Shown here in pieces: positions 14,237 to 22,215 of a DNA stretch of 33,817 bases. The translations under genes and the position numbers were made by a program. This stretch comes from JBQTJJ01 sp052387235. GTDB lineage: Bacteria; Actinomycetota; Acidimicrobiia; Acidimicrobiales; GCA-2861595. The notes under the pieces were generated by a model that did no database searches, was not told the origin of the DNA, and saw only the letters and a list, made by a program, of their open reading frames with translations. The first letter of the stretch is position 1. Each line of letters opens with the position of its first letter. The stretch spans positions 1-33,817 of the forward strand of contig JBQTJJ010000092.1 in assembly GCA_052387235.1 (NCBI GenBank). The letters run 5' to 3'.

Positions 14237-15235
14237 ATGACCCGACGACGGTGGATGATCACGTCACTGCTGCTCACGATGGCGCTGGTTGGGGCCGCGT
14301 GCGGCGACGACGACGACCCGGTGACCGCGACCGGCGACGACGAGACCACCACGACCACCGAGGCCGCGCCCGAGTTCGAGGCCGGCACCACGATGGCCGC
14401 GCTGCAGGAGAAGGGGAAGATCGTCGTCGGGACCAAGTTCAACCAGCTCGGGTCCGGACTCCAGAACCCCACCACCGGTGACCTCGAGGGCTTCGACATC
14501 GAGATCGCCAAGCTGATCGCGGTGGGGATCTTCGGGGGCGACATCGACGACATCGGGGACAAGATCGAGTTCAAGGAGACGGTGTCGGCGGTGCGGGAGG
14601 CGGTGATCCAGGCCGGTGAGGTCGACATCGTCGTCGCCACCTACACGATCAACGACACCCGCAAGCAGCAGGTCGACTTCGCCGGTCCCTACGTGATCGA
14701 CGGGCAGACCGTCATGGTGAAGACCGACAACACCACGATCAAGACGCTGGCCGACCTCAACGGCAAGAAGGTCTGCACCGGCCGGGGCTCCACCACGCCG
14801 GCCAACCTGGAGAAGCAGAAGATCACGGCCCAGCTCACGCTCTTCGAGACCTACCCCGAGTGCGCCGATGCCCTCCGCCAGGACCGCGTGGAGGCCGTGG
14901 TCACCGACCGGGGCATCCTCCTCGGCCTGGCCGCCAACAGCAACAACGCGTTCAAGCTGCTCGACATCGACGTCAGCGAGGAGCCCCTCGGCATCGGCCT
15001 GAAGAAGGGTGACGACGCCTTCCGCGAGTTCATCAACACCCGCCTGGAGGAGATCTACGAGAGCGGCGAGTGGGCCGAGGCCTACGAGGCCACGCTCGGC
15101 AAGCTCGGCCTCACCACGCCGGAGCCCCCGGCCGTGAACCGCTACCCGAGCACGGGCACCGCCACCACCCTGGCCACCACCACCAGCACCGCTGCCACGA
15201 CCACTACCACCGCAGCCACCACCACCACCGGCTGA
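14237..15235 (+). CDS. Amino acid ABC transporter substrate-binding lipoprotein (GluB/GlnH type)
   Basis: A 332-residue type II periplasmic-binding-fold lipoprotein. The signal peptide (1-21) ends in a lipobox VGAAC with Cys22, then an Asp-rich and Thr-rich linker (to ~45). The binding domain carries GTKFNQLG, GFDIEIAKLIA, DIVVATYTINDTRKQQVDFAGPY and the second-lobe segment KKVCTGRGSTTPANL. It should be anchored outside the membrane and deliver a glutamate-like ligand to the two permeases. Unusual is a Thr/Ala low-complexity tail (about 307-332) of roughly 25 residues after the folded domain. Two cysteines (KKVC and YPEC) could form a disulfide. Confidence 0.92.
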   Translation: MTRRRWMITSLLLTMALVGAACGDDDDPVTATGDDETTTTTEAAPEFEAGTTMAALQEKGKIVVGTKFNQLGSGLQNPTTGDLEGFDIEIAKLIAVGIFGGDIDDIGDKIEFKETVSAVREAVIQAGEVDIVVATYTINDTRKQQVDFAGPYVIDGQTVMVKTDNTTIKTLADLNGKKVCTGRGSTTPANLEKQKITAQLTLFETYPECADALRQDRVEAVVTDRGILLGLAANSNNAFKLLDIDVSEEPLGIGLKKGDDAFREFINTRLEEIYESGEWAEAYEATLGKLGLTTPEPPAVNRYPSTGTATTLATTTSTAATTTTTAATTTTG

Positions 15236-15250
15236 CCCGGGGCAGGGGCC

Positions 15251-15895
15251 GTGGACGTCGTCGTCGACAACCTCGACCTCTTCCTGAAGGGGATGCGCAC
15301 CACGGTGTCGCTCACCGTGCTGTCCTTCGCGGCAGCGCTCGTGATCGGCACCGTGGTCGCCGCGTGCAGGGTCAGCCCGGTACCCCCCCTCCGGGCGGCA
15401 GGGTCGCTGTACGTGGGGATCGTGCGCAACACGCCCCTCGCGGTGCTGATGGTCGGCTTCCTCTTCGGCGCCGGCGACCTGGGCATCCAGTTCTCGTTCT
15501 TCAACACGGCCGTCATCGTGCTGTCCGCCTACACGGGCGCCTTCGTGGGCGAGATCGTCAGATCGGGGGTGAACGCGGTGGCCCGGGGCCAGGGCGAGGC
15601 GGCCCGGGCCCTCGGCCTCACCTTCCCCCAGGTCCTGCGGATCATCGTGCTGCCCCAGGCCTTCCGCACCGTGGTGGCGCCGCTCGGCACGCTGTTCATC
15701 GCCCTGATCAAGAACTCGTCCCTCGCCGCCCTGATCTCGGTGGACGAGCTGGTGGGCACCACCGAGCAGCTCATCAACGAGACGGCCCAGTTCCTGCCCA
15801 TCTTCATGGGCGCCGCCGTCGCCTACCTGGTGCTCACCATCCCGTCCGGCCTGCTGCTCGGCGTCATCGAGCGCCGGGTGGCGATCAAACGATGA
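15251..15895 (+). CDS. Amino acid ABC transporter permease (GluC type)
   Basis: A 214-residue inner-membrane permease of the His/Glu/Gln family with about five membrane helices. The coupling motif EAARALGLTFPQVLRIIVLPQAFRTVVAPL (near 117-146) is the EAA loop that contacts the ATPase. LIKNSSLAALISVDEL is also typical. It starts at GTG 15251, preceded by a G-rich stretch. Its TGA overlaps the ATG of the next permease as ATGA. With that partner it should form the heterodimeric channel. Confidence 0.92.
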   Translation: MDVVVDNLDLFLKGMRTTVSLTVLSFAAALVIGTVVAACRVSPVPPLRAAGSLYVGIVRNTPLAVLMVGFLFGAGDLGIQFSFFNTAVIVLSAYTGAFVGEIVRSGVNAVARGQGEAARALGLTFPQVLRIIVLPQAFRTVVAPLGTLFIALIKNSSLAALISVDELVGTTEQLINETAQFLPIFMGAAVAYLVLTIPSGLLLGVIERRVAIKR

Positions 15896-16821
15896 CGGCG
15901 CCGGTCCTCGCAGACGCCCTCGGCCCCAGGGCCCGCCGGAGGGTGCTGCTCGCGTCCGTGCTGGCGGTGGTGGCCCTCCTGCTCCTGGCGCTGGTCGCCT
16001 TCAACCGCCTCCAGGACAACGGCCAGTTCGAAGCGGCCAAGTGGGAACCGTTCCGGCTGTGGTCCGTGCACAAGTTCTTCCTGGTGGGCCTGCTCAACAC
16101 GGTGAAGGTGGCGGTCACGGCCATGGGCATCGCCATGGGCATCGGCGCCGTGATGGCCCTCGCCCGGCTCGCCCGCAACGGCCCGGTGCGCTGGCTCGGC
16201 GGCCTGTACGTGGAGTTCTTCCGGGGCCTGCCGCTCTACCTGTTGATCCTGTTCTGCTGGCTCGGCCTGCCGAGCCTGGAGATCGCCTGGCTCGGCGTCG
16301 ACCGCCAGGACCTCAAGCTCGAGACCTTCTGGGTCCTGGTGGTCGGGCTGACCGTCTACAACAGCTCGGTCCTGGCCGAGATCTTCCGGGCCGGCATCCT
16401 GTCGCTGGACCGGGGTCAGAGCGAGGCCTCCTACGCCCTCGGCCTCGGGTACTGGCAGACGATGGCCTTCGTGGTGGTCCCCCAGGCCGTCCGGCGCATG
16501 GTGCCCGCCATCGTCAGCCAGCTGGTCACCCTGCTCAAGGACTCGTCCCTCGGCATCATCATCGGCTACCAGGAGCTGCTGGGCCGGGCCAGGATCAACT
16601 ACCAGTTCTTCCAGAACTCCCTGCAGTCCCTCGCCTACGCCGCCCTGCTGTACATCATCGTGAACGCCACGCTGAGCCAGATCGCCACCAGGCTGGAGGC
16701 CCGCCAGCGCCGCCGCTACGGCGCCGGCCGGATCGCGGTCGCCGGCGTCGAGGACCTGGCCGTGGTGGGGGTCAGGGCCGAGGCCAAGCTGTCGGCCGGA
16801 GGCGACGGCCCGGGGGCCTAG
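15892..16821 (+). CDS. Amino acid ABC transporter permease (GluD type)
   Basis: A 309-residue permease paralogous to the preceding one. An extra N-terminal helix (about 19-38) and an external segment precede the core. Core motifs are FLVGLLNTVKVAVTAM, EFFRGLPLYLLI, and the EAA loop EASYALGLGYWQTMAFVVVPQAVRRMVPAI. LLKDSSLGIIIGYQELLGRA follows. The length exceeds that of its partner, as is usual for GluD. The start at ATG 15892 gives the 4-nt overlap and a normal protein. The -10 of rsmD overlaps its stop codon. Confidence 0.93.
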   Translation: MTAPVLADALGPRARRRVLLASVLAVVALLLLALVAFNRLQDNGQFEAAKWEPFRLWSVHKFFLVGLLNTVKVAVTAMGIAMGIGAVMALARLARNGPVRWLGGLYVEFFRGLPLYLLILFCWLGLPSLEIAWLGVDRQDLKLETFWVLVVGLTVYNSSVLAEIFRAGILSLDRGQSEASYALGLGYWQTMAFVVVPQAVRRMVPAIVSQLVTLLKDSSLGIIIGYQELLGRARINYQFFQNSLQSLAYAALLYIIVNATLSQIATRLEARQRRRYGAGRIAVAGVEDLAVVGVRAEAKLSAGGDGPGA

Positions 16822-16824
16822 TCT
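16819..16824 (+). promoter_or_regulatory. -10 element (leaderless) of rsmD
   Basis: TAGTCT begins with the permease stop codon (TAG) and ends 6 nt before the rsmD ATG, so the promoter overlaps the end of the previous gene. Confidence 0.5.
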
Positions 16825-16830
16825 CGCCCC

Positions 16831-17373
16831 ATGCGCGTCGTAGCCGGCACAGCCAAGGGACGCCGGCTCCGGGCCCCTGAAGGCCGCGGGGTGCGCCCCA
16901 CCGGCGACCGGGTGCGGGAGGCGGTGTTCGACATGCTCGGGTCGCTCGACATCGTGGAGACCCGCTCGTTCGCCGACCTGTACGCCGGCACCGGGGCCCT
17001 CGGCATCGAGGCGCTCTCACGGGGCGCGGCCACCGCCGTGTTCGTCGACGACGACCCCGCCGCCCTCGAGCTCCTCCGGACAAACCTCGTGATCACCGGG
17101 CTCTACGCCAGGGCCACGGTGGTGAAGGCCGACGTGGCCGACTGGCTGGACGGGGCCCCGCCCGTGGACGTGGCCCTCGTCGACCCGCCGTACGCCTTCG
17201 ACGGATGGGCCGACCTGATGAGCAGGCTCCCGGCCGGCCTGGCCGTGCTCGAGAGCGACCGGGAGGTCGACGTGGGCCCGGGGTGGGAAGTTCGGAAGGC
17301 CAGGCACTACGGCGGTACCGTGGTCATGCTGGCCCATCCGGTCAGCGGCCCCCACGAGAAAGGCAGCGCGTGA
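16831..17373 (+). CDS. rsmD: 16S rRNA (guanine-N2) methyltransferase
   Basis: A 180-residue class I SAM methyltransferase that forms m2G966 in 16S rRNA during 30S assembly. Motifs are RVVAGTAKGRRL at the start, RPTGDRVREAVFDML, the SAM-binding DLYAGTGALGIEALSRGA and the catalytic DPPY (VDPPYAFD). The stop overlaps the coaD GTG as GTGA. The rsmD-coaD pair is widely conserved and supports both calls. Confidence 0.95.
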   Translation: MRVVAGTAKGRRLRAPEGRGVRPTGDRVREAVFDMLGSLDIVETRSFADLYAGTGALGIEALSRGAATAVFVDDDPAALELLRTNLVITGLYARATVVKADVADWLDGAPPVDVALVDPPYAFDGWADLMSRLPAGLAVLESDREVDVGPGWEVRKARHYGGTVVMLAHPVSGPHEKGSA

Positions 17374-17852
17374 GGACAGCCCTCTTCCCGGGCTCCTTCG
17401 ACCCGCTTCACAACGGACACCTCGAGATCATCGAGACGGCGGCGAGGCTGTTCGACTCCGTGATCGTGGCCGCTGTGCGCAATCCCCAGAAGGGCGAGCC
17501 GCTGTTCAGCCTGGCCGACCGCAGGGAGATGATCGCCGAATCGGTCGAGCACCTGCCCAACGTCCAGGTGGAGTTCTTCGGGTCGCTGGTCGTCGACCTG
17601 GCCCGCCAGGTGGGCGCCGACGTGATCGTCAAGGGCCTGCGGGTCGCGTCGGACTTCGAGCACGAGCTGCAGATGGCCCAGATGAACGAGGCCATCTCGG
17701 AGCTCGTCACCGTGTTCCTCCCGTGCGCCACCAGCTCGTCGTTCATCGCCTCCTCGCTGCTGCGGGAGATCGTCCGGCTCGGCGGCGCCACCCGCGTGAG
17801 CTCGATGGTCCCGGGCCCGGTGGCCAAGCGCCTGGTGGAGCGGTTCGCATGA
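17370..17852 (+). CDS. coaD: Phosphopantetheine adenylyltransferase
   Basis: A 160-residue nucleotidyltransferase (HxGH family) that adenylates 4'-phosphopantetheine to dephospho-CoA. The ATP motif is GSFDPLHNGH (8-17). VKGLRVASDFEHELQMAQMN is the substrate-binding region and SSSFIASSLLREI is the C-terminal ISSS-like motif. It overlaps rsmD upstream (GTGA) and the sepIVA-like gene downstream (ATGA). The length is normal. Confidence 0.97.
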   Translation: MRTALFPGSFDPLHNGHLEIIETAARLFDSVIVAAVRNPQKGEPLFSLADRREMIAESVEHLPNVQVEFFGSLVVDLARQVGADVIVKGLRVASDFEHELQMAQMNEAISELVTVFLPCATSSSFIASSLLREIVRLGGATRVSSMVPGPVAKRLVERFA

Positions 17853-18418
17853 TGGAGCACCAGGGCGATCCCGTGGATACCGAGACCCTCCTGCGCCGGG
17901 TCATCGAGATCGTCAACAACGCCAAGCCCATGCCCCTGTCCACCACCGTGCGGGTGGAGAAGGACGAGGTGCGCGAGCTGCTGGAGGACGCGCTGGAGCG
18001 CCTTCCCGACGAGCTGCGCCGGGCCCGATGGATGCTCAAGGAGCGCGACGAGTTCCTGGCCAAGGTCCAGCGGGACGCCGACGAGATCCTGGAGGCGGCC
18101 CGGGTCCGGGCCGAGCGGATGGTGCAGCGCACCGACATCGTGCGGTCGGCCACCCAGCTGGCCCGCAAGACGGTGGACGACGCCAGGGACGAGGCCCGCC
18201 GCCTGCGCCACGAGGCCGACGACTACTGCGACCAGAAGCTGGCCGCGTTCGAGATCGTGCTGGAGCGCACCACCAAGACGGTGCAGGCGGGCCGGGAGAA
18301 GCTGCGGTCCGCCGCGCCGGCCCAGGGCGAGGGCGAGCACTACGGGCCGGACGGCGGCGCGCTCGGTGCGTCGGAGGGCATCGACGAGGCCTTCTTCGAC
18401 CAGGACCAGCCGCTGTAG
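17849..18418 (+). CDS. SepIVA-like coiled-coil (DivIVA-domain) cell-division protein
   Basis: A 189-residue, highly charged, largely helical protein. Residues ~10-25 (TETLLRRVIEIVNNA), the following VRVEKDEVRELLEDALERLPDELRRARWMLKERDEFL and a long coiled coil (about 60-155) resemble SepIVA of mycobacteria. That septal protein is needed for division and for regulation of intracellular membrane-domain enzymes. Position supports this: the gene directly precedes the DUF177 gene, as Rv2927c precedes Rv2926c. The C-terminus (about 155-189) is Gly/acid-rich and probably disordered. The start ATG overlaps the coaD stop. An alternative is a generic ATP synthase b-like coiled coil, but that is less likely. 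Confidence 0.72.
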   Translation: MMEHQGDPVDTETLLRRVIEIVNNAKPMPLSTTVRVEKDEVRELLEDALERLPDELRRARWMLKERDEFLAKVQRDADEILEAARVRAERMVQRTDIVRSATQLARKTVDDARDEARRLRHEADDYCDQKLAAFEIVLERTTKTVQAGREKLRSAAPAQGEGEHYGPDGGALGASEGIDEAFFDQDQPL

Positions 18419-18426
18419 CGGGTACC

Positions 18427-18432
18427 TAGAAT
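18427..18432 (+). promoter_or_regulatory. -10 element (leaderless) of the DUF177-rpmF-plsX unit
   Basis: TAGAAT lies 7 nt before the GTG at 18440. It overlaps the alternative ATG at 18431, which makes that ATG an unlikely start. Confidence 0.5.
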
Positions 18433-18439
18433 GGCGGGC

Positions 18440-18946
18440 GTGAGGTCGAGCCCGTTCGTCGTCGACGTGGGTGCGCTCCGGCACGCCCCGGGCGAGCGCC
18501 GGCGCGAGCGGCGGTCGGGCGTCCTCGCCGGCCTGGAGGTCACGGGCAGCGCCGTGCCGGCCGGCGCCGAGGTCGAGGTCGACGTCGTGCTGGACTCCGT
18601 CCCGGGCGCGGTCGTGGTCTCCGGCGCGGTCACGGCGCCGTGGCGCGGCCCGTGCCGGCGCTGCCTGGCCGATGCCGGGGGAACCGTCCGGATCGACGTC
18701 CGGGAGGTCTTCGAGGACGACCCCGATCCGGAGCAGACGTACCTCCTCGCGGGCGACCGGCTCGACCTGGAGCCGCTGGCACGCGACGCTGTGCTGCTGG
18801 AGCTGCCGTTGGCGCCACTGTGCCGGGAGGACTGCGCCGGGATCTGCCCGACGTGCGGCGCCGACCGCAACGTGGCACCGTGCCAGTGCAGCGGGACCCC
18901 CCCGGACCCCCGCTGGGCGGCGCTCGACGCCCTCGGGGACAGTTAG
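18440..18946 (+). CDS. DUF177/YceD family protein
   Basis: A 168-residue YceD-family protein. The conserved parts are the GAVTAPWRGPCRRCL segment with one C-x-x-C and the C-terminal zinc-like LCREDCAGICPTCG, then an APCQC tail. YceD proteins are co-transcribed with rpmF and plsX in most bacteria. A role in 23S rRNA processing or ribosome assembly has been suggested from plant and bacterial work. The GTG at 18440 is preferred over the ATG at 18431 because of the promoter hexamer. rpmF follows after 45 nt. Confidence 0.85.
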   Translation: MRSSPFVVDVGALRHAPGERRRERRSGVLAGLEVTGSAVPAGAEVEVDVVLDSVPGAVVVSGAVTAPWRGPCRRCLADAGGTVRIDVREVFEDDPDPEQTYLLAGDRLDLEPLARDAVLLELPLAPLCREDCAGICPTCGADRNVAPCQCSGTPPDPRWAALDALGDS

Positions 18947-18991
18947 CCCCCACGAACCGAGCCGAACGAAGCGAGAGCGAGAGAGTCGATC

Positions 18992-19171
18992 ATGGCCGTC
19001 CCCAAGAAGAAGACCTCCAAGGCCAAGAGCCGTAGCCGGCGGGCCAGCAACTGGACGCTGTCGGCGCCGCCGCGCAGCACGTGCCCCCAGTGCCGCAAGG
19101 CCAAGCTGCCCCACGTCGTCTGCCCGAACTGCGGGTGGTACGGGGGTCGGCAAGCCATCGACGTCGGGTAG
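18992..19171 (+). CDS. rpmF: 50S ribosomal protein bL32 (zinc-binding)
   Basis: A 59-residue bL32, beginning MAVPKKKTSKAKSRSRRASN, the family's basic N-terminus. The zinc ribbon has Cys31, Cys34, Cys44 and Cys47 (CPQC, then CPNCGWYGG). It lies between DUF177 and plsX in the conserved order. The ribosome-binding site is only a purine-rich repeat (GCGAGAGCGAGAGAG). The gene is complete, with no frameshift. Confidence 0.96.
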   Translation: MAVPKKKTSKAKSRSRRASNWTLSAPPRSTCPQCRKAKLPHVVCPNCGWYGGRQAIDVG

Positions 19172-19175
19172 GGCC

Positions 19176-20162
19176 GTGCTCCCGATCGCCATCGACGCCA
19201 TGGGGGGCGACCGCGGCCCGGCCGAGATCGTGGCCGGCGCCCGCCGGGCCACCGAGGAGCTGGGGGTGCCGGTGCTGCTCGTCGGCGACCCCGCGGCCCT
19301 GGGCGACACCGGCGGCATCGAGGTCGTGCCGGCCAGCGAGGTCATCACGATGAGCGACGACGTCGCCGCCGGCGTGCGGCGCAAGAAGGACGCGTCGGTC
19401 GTGCGGGCGGCCGAGGCCGTCCGCGACGGCAGGGCCAGCGCCATGCTGAGCGCCGGCAACACCGGCGCCGCCATGGGCAGCGCCCTGTTGCGCATGGGCC
19501 GCCTGCCGGGCGTGAGCCGGCCCGCCATCGCCACTCCATTGCCGGTCCCGGGGTCCACGCCCACCGTGCTGCTCGACGCCGGGGCCAACGCCGAGTGCCA
19601 GCCCGAGTGGCTGGTGCAGTTCGCCCAGATGGGCGCCGCCTTCGCCACCGGCCGCTACGGCATCGAGGAGCCCCGGGTGGGCCTGCTGTCGAACGGCGAG
19701 GAGGCCACCAAGGGCACGGGCGTGGTGAAGGAGGCCAACGCCCTCCTCCAGGCGCCGGAGCGCTGGACCGGCACCGCCGGCCGCTTCATCGGCAACGTGG
19801 AGGGGCGCGATCTGCTCACCGACCGGGTGGACGTCGTGATCACCGACGGCTTCACCGGGAACGTGGTGCTCAAGACGCTCGAGGGCGCCATGGTGTTCAT
19901 GCGCGACGCCGTGTTCGGGATCATGACCTCCACCCCGGAGGCGATGCAGGCCTCGCAGGTGCTGGTACCCATGCTCCTGCCGCTGGTGAAGGAGATGGAC
20001 CCGGACTCCTACGGCGGGGCCCTGCTGCTCGGTGTCGACGGCGTCTGCATCATCAGCCACGGGGCCTCCACGGCCGACGCGGTGGTGAACGCCGTCGGGG
20101 TGGCGGCCGACATGGTCCGGGGCGGCCTGGTGGACCGCCTGCGCCAGTCGGTCAAGGCGTAG
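19176..20162 (+). CDS. plsX: Phosphate acyltransferase
   Basis: A 328-residue PlsX, making acyl-phosphate from acyl-ACP for PlsY in phospholipid synthesis. It begins LPIAIDAMGGDRGPAEIVAGA (the conserved DAMGGD). It then has GNTGAAMGSALLRMGRLPGVSRPAI, the LLDAGAN segment and VDVVITDGFTGNVVLKTLEG. SYGGALLLGVDGVCIISHG is the C-terminal signature. The GTG at 19176, 4 nt after the rpmF stop, gives a protein of usual length. It is a peripheral membrane protein. FakA (9473-11116) would supply the same pathway with exogenous fatty acids. Confidence 0.97.
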   Translation: MLPIAIDAMGGDRGPAEIVAGARRATEELGVPVLLVGDPAALGDTGGIEVVPASEVITMSDDVAAGVRRKKDASVVRAAEAVRDGRASAMLSAGNTGAAMGSALLRMGRLPGVSRPAIATPLPVPGSTPTVLLDAGANAECQPEWLVQFAQMGAAFATGRYGIEEPRVGLLSNGEEATKGTGVVKEANALLQAPERWTGTAGRFIGNVEGRDLLTDRVDVVITDGFTGNVVLKTLEGAMVFMRDAVFGIMTSTPEAMQASQVLVPMLLPLVKEMDPDSYGGALLLGVDGVCIISHGASTADAVVNAVGVAADMVRGGLVDRLRQSVKA

Positions 20163-20226
20163 CGGGACCGGGCGGGCCGCCCCTCGACGGGGCCCCGATT
20201 CACATACGCACAAGGCGGGGCCGCGG

Positions 20227-20258
20227 TACCATCCGGCGACACCGGACCGCCCCAGGAG
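20227..20258 (+). promoter_or_regulatory. -10 element and ribosome-binding site of acpP
   Basis: TACCAT (20227-20232) sits 32 nt upstream of the acpP ATG. AGGAG (20254-20258) lies 6 nt before that ATG. Unlike most neighbours this gene has a conventional leader with a Shine-Dalgarno sequence, in a 102-nt intergenic gap. That fits the high expression expected of an acyl carrier protein. Confidence 0.4.
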
Positions 20259-20264
20259 TGCTGC

Positions 20265-20561
20265 ATGCCCGCCGAGACCCACGTCGAACGTGGCCCCATG
20301 GACCGCCAGGCGGTCTTCGAGCTGATTCGGGACCGTCTGGCCGACATCCTCGAGATCGAGCCGTCGGACATCGCCGAGGGAGCCTCGTTCAGCGAGGACC
20401 TGTCGGCCGATTCCCTCGCCCTCATCGAACTGGTCGAGGCGCTGGAGGAGGAGCTGGGGGAGCGGACCGTGGGGTTCCGGATCGACGACGAGGACCTCGA
20501 GGACCTGCGGACGGTCCGCGACGCGGTGGACTACGTGGTCGCCAAGCTGGAATCGTCCTGA
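20265..20561 (+). CDS. acpP: Acyl carrier protein
   Basis: A 98-residue acyl carrier protein. The phosphopantetheine attachment serine is Ser50 in LSADSLALIEL (DSL motif). Acidic helices surround it (EALEEELGERT). An N-terminal extension of about 12 residues precedes the usual start; an internal ATG at 20298 would give a classical 87-residue protein, but the AGGAG favours the upstream ATG. It follows plsX and precedes rnc, as in many bacteria. It would carry acyl chains for fatty acid synthesis and for PlsX. Confidence 0.92.
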   Translation: MPAETHVERGPMDRQAVFELIRDRLADILEIEPSDIAEGASFSEDLSADSLALIELVEALEEELGERTVGFRIDDEDLEDLRTVRDAVDYVVAKLESS

Positions 20562-20566
20562 CGCTG

Positions 20567-21274
20567 TTGCGCAGCTCGACCGTGGAGGCTCTGGCCGAAC
20601 GCCTGGGCTGGGCCTTCGCCGACAGCTCGCTGCTCCACCGCGCCATGGCCCACCGCTCGTGGTGCGCCGAGGTGGCGGGCGAGGAGTCCAACGAGCGGCT
20701 GGAGTTCCTGGGGGACGCGGTGCTCGGCCTGGTGATCACCGACCACGTGTACCGGACCTATCCCGACCTTCCCGAGGGGGAGCTGGCCAAGGTCCGGGCC
20801 GCAGTCGTCAACTCGGTCCTGCTGGCCGAGGTGGCGAGCGGCCTCGGCATCGGGGCCTCGCTGCACCTGGGCAAGGGCGAGGACTCGTCCGGCGGCCGGG
20901 AGAAGCCCTCCATCCTCGCCGACGCCATGGAGGCCGTCATCGGGGCCGTCTACCTCGACGGCGGCTGGGCCGCGGCGGCCGAGCTGGTGCTCGGGCTGCT
21001 GGGTGAGCACGTGGCCGAGGCCGCGGTCGGGCCCGGCGGGTCGGACTACAAGACCCGGCTCCAGGAGCTGGTGGCCCGCACCCACGACGAGCTGCCCCGC
21101 TACGTGGTGTCGGACGAGGGGCCGGACCACGCCAAGCAGTTCTTCGCCACCGTCTACGTGGGCGGCGTGGAGCGGGGGCGGGGCGAGGGGCGGTCCAAGA
21201 AGCAGGCCGAGCAGAGCGCGGCCCGGGCCGCCTGGGCCTCCCTGGCCGAACCGGAGCCGACGGACCGTGCCTGA
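20567..21274 (+). CDS. rnc: Ribonuclease III
   Basis: A 235-residue double-strand-specific RNase with an N-terminal catalytic domain and a C-terminal dsRNA-binding domain (about 162-230). The RNase III signature NERLEFLGDAVL (42-53) holds the metal-binding Glu/Asp residues. The second acidic patch is DAMEAVIGAVYLDGG. It processes rRNA precursors. The TTG at 20567, 5 nt after the acpP stop, is the most upstream sensible start; GTG at 20582 is an alternative and would remove five residues. Its stop lies inside the start of mutM (8-nt overlap). Confidence 0.95.
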   Translation: MRSSTVEALAERLGWAFADSSLLHRAMAHRSWCAEVAGEESNERLEFLGDAVLGLVITDHVYRTYPDLPEGELAKVRAAVVNSVLLAEVASGLGIGASLHLGKGEDSSGGREKPSILADAMEAVIGAVYLDGGWAAAAELVLGLLGEHVAEAAVGPGGSDYKTRLQELVARTHDELPRYVVSDEGPDHAKQFFATVYVGGVERGRGEGRSKKQAEQSAARAAWASLAEPEPTDRA

Positions 21275-22133
21275 GCTGCCCGAGGTCGAGACCCTGCGGC
21301 GCGACCTCGAGAAGGAGGTCGTGGGCAAGCGCATCAAGGCGGTGGAGGTCACCGGCGCCCGGGCCGTGCGGCGCCACAAGGACCAGGGCGAGTTCGTCGA
21401 CCGCCTCGAGGGCCGAAAGATCACCGGCGTCCAGCGCAAGGGCAAGTACCTGGTGGTCGGGCTCGACCCCACCACCGGGGAGTCGGGCGAGAAGCACACC
21501 GACGCGCTGGTGGTGCACCTCGGTATGAGCGGCCAGCTGCTGCGGGCCAGGTCGGCCAAGGAGGCCCTGGCCAAGCACACCCACGTCGTCATCACCTTCA
21601 GCCAGGGCGGGCAGCTGCGTTTCGTGGACCCCCGCACGTTCGGGGAGCTGTTCGTCACCGCGTCCGACGAGGTGGAGAAGGCGGTGCCCGAGCTGGCCCA
21701 CCTCGGCTTCGACCCTCTCGAGCACGTCATGAGCTGGAACCGCTTCAGCGACCTGCTCCACGCCCGGAAGGTGAAGCTGAAGACCCTGCTGATGGACCAG
21801 CAGTTCATCGCCGGCATCGGCAACATCTACGCCGACGAGATCCTGTGGGCGGCCGGGCTCCGCTACGACCGGCTGTCCGACTCCCTCTCGTCCCAGGAGG
21901 TGCGCCGGCTCTACCGCTCGCTGGTGGAGACGCTGCAGGACGCCATCAAGCACCGGGGCTCGTCGCTGGCCGACGAGCAGTACAAGGACCTGTTCGGCCA
22001 CATGGGCGACTTCCAGAGCCAGCACAAGGTCTACGACCGGGAGGGGCAGCCCTGCCGGCGGTGCCGCAACCCCATCGCGCGGGTCAAGACCCAGGGCCGT
22101 TCGTCGTTCCTGTGCCAGCAGTGCCAGGTGTGA
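21267..22133 (+). CDS. mutM: Formamidopyrimidine-DNA glycosylase (Fpg/MutM)
   Basis: A 288-residue bifunctional glycosylase/AP lyase that removes 8-oxoguanine and formamidopyrimidines. The catalytic N-terminus is complete: Pro2-Glu3 in PELPEVE, then Lys60 in RKGKYL. The H2TH region contains GIGNIYADEIL (183-193). The C-terminal zinc finger has Cys263, Cys266, Cys283 and Cys286 with the DNA-contacting Arg278 (GRSSF). The GTG at 21267 must be the start because Pro2 becomes the N-terminal nucleophile. Strong hairpins follow the stop. Confidence 0.96.
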   Translation: MPELPEVETLRRDLEKEVVGKRIKAVEVTGARAVRRHKDQGEFVDRLEGRKITGVQRKGKYLVVGLDPTTGESGEKHTDALVVHLGMSGQLLRARSAKEALAKHTHVVITFSQGGQLRFVDPRTFGELFVTASDEVEKAVPELAHLGFDPLEHVMSWNRFSDLLHARKVKLKTLLMDQQFIAGIGNIYADEILWAAGLRYDRLSDSLSSQEVRRLYRSLVETLQDAIKHRGSSLADEQYKDLFGHMGDFQSQHKVYDREGQPCRRCRNPIARVKTQGRSSFLCQQCQV

Positions 22134-22139
22134 ACCGGC

Positions 22140-22193
22140 CCGGCGGGAATCCCGCCGGCCCGGGCCCCTCCGGGGTCCGCGGAGGGGCCCGGG
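22140..22193 (+). terminator. Double hairpin after mutM
   Basis: Two adjacent stem-loops: an 8-bp stem (22140-22147/22151-22158, loop AAT) and a perfect 13-bp stem (22159-22171/22181-22193, loop of 9). They start 7 nt after the mutM stop and end 8 nt before the smc -10, so they probably separate the two transcripts. Confidence 0.65.
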
Positions 22194-22201
22194 ACCCCCG
22201 C

Positions 22202-22207
22202 TACCCT
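22202..22207 (+). promoter_or_regulatory. -10 element (leaderless) of smc
   Basis: TACCCT ends 8 nt before the GTG at 22216. The same hexamer with the same 8-nt spacing precedes ffh (28406). Confidence 0.5.
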
Positions 22208-22215
22208 TCTGCCGA

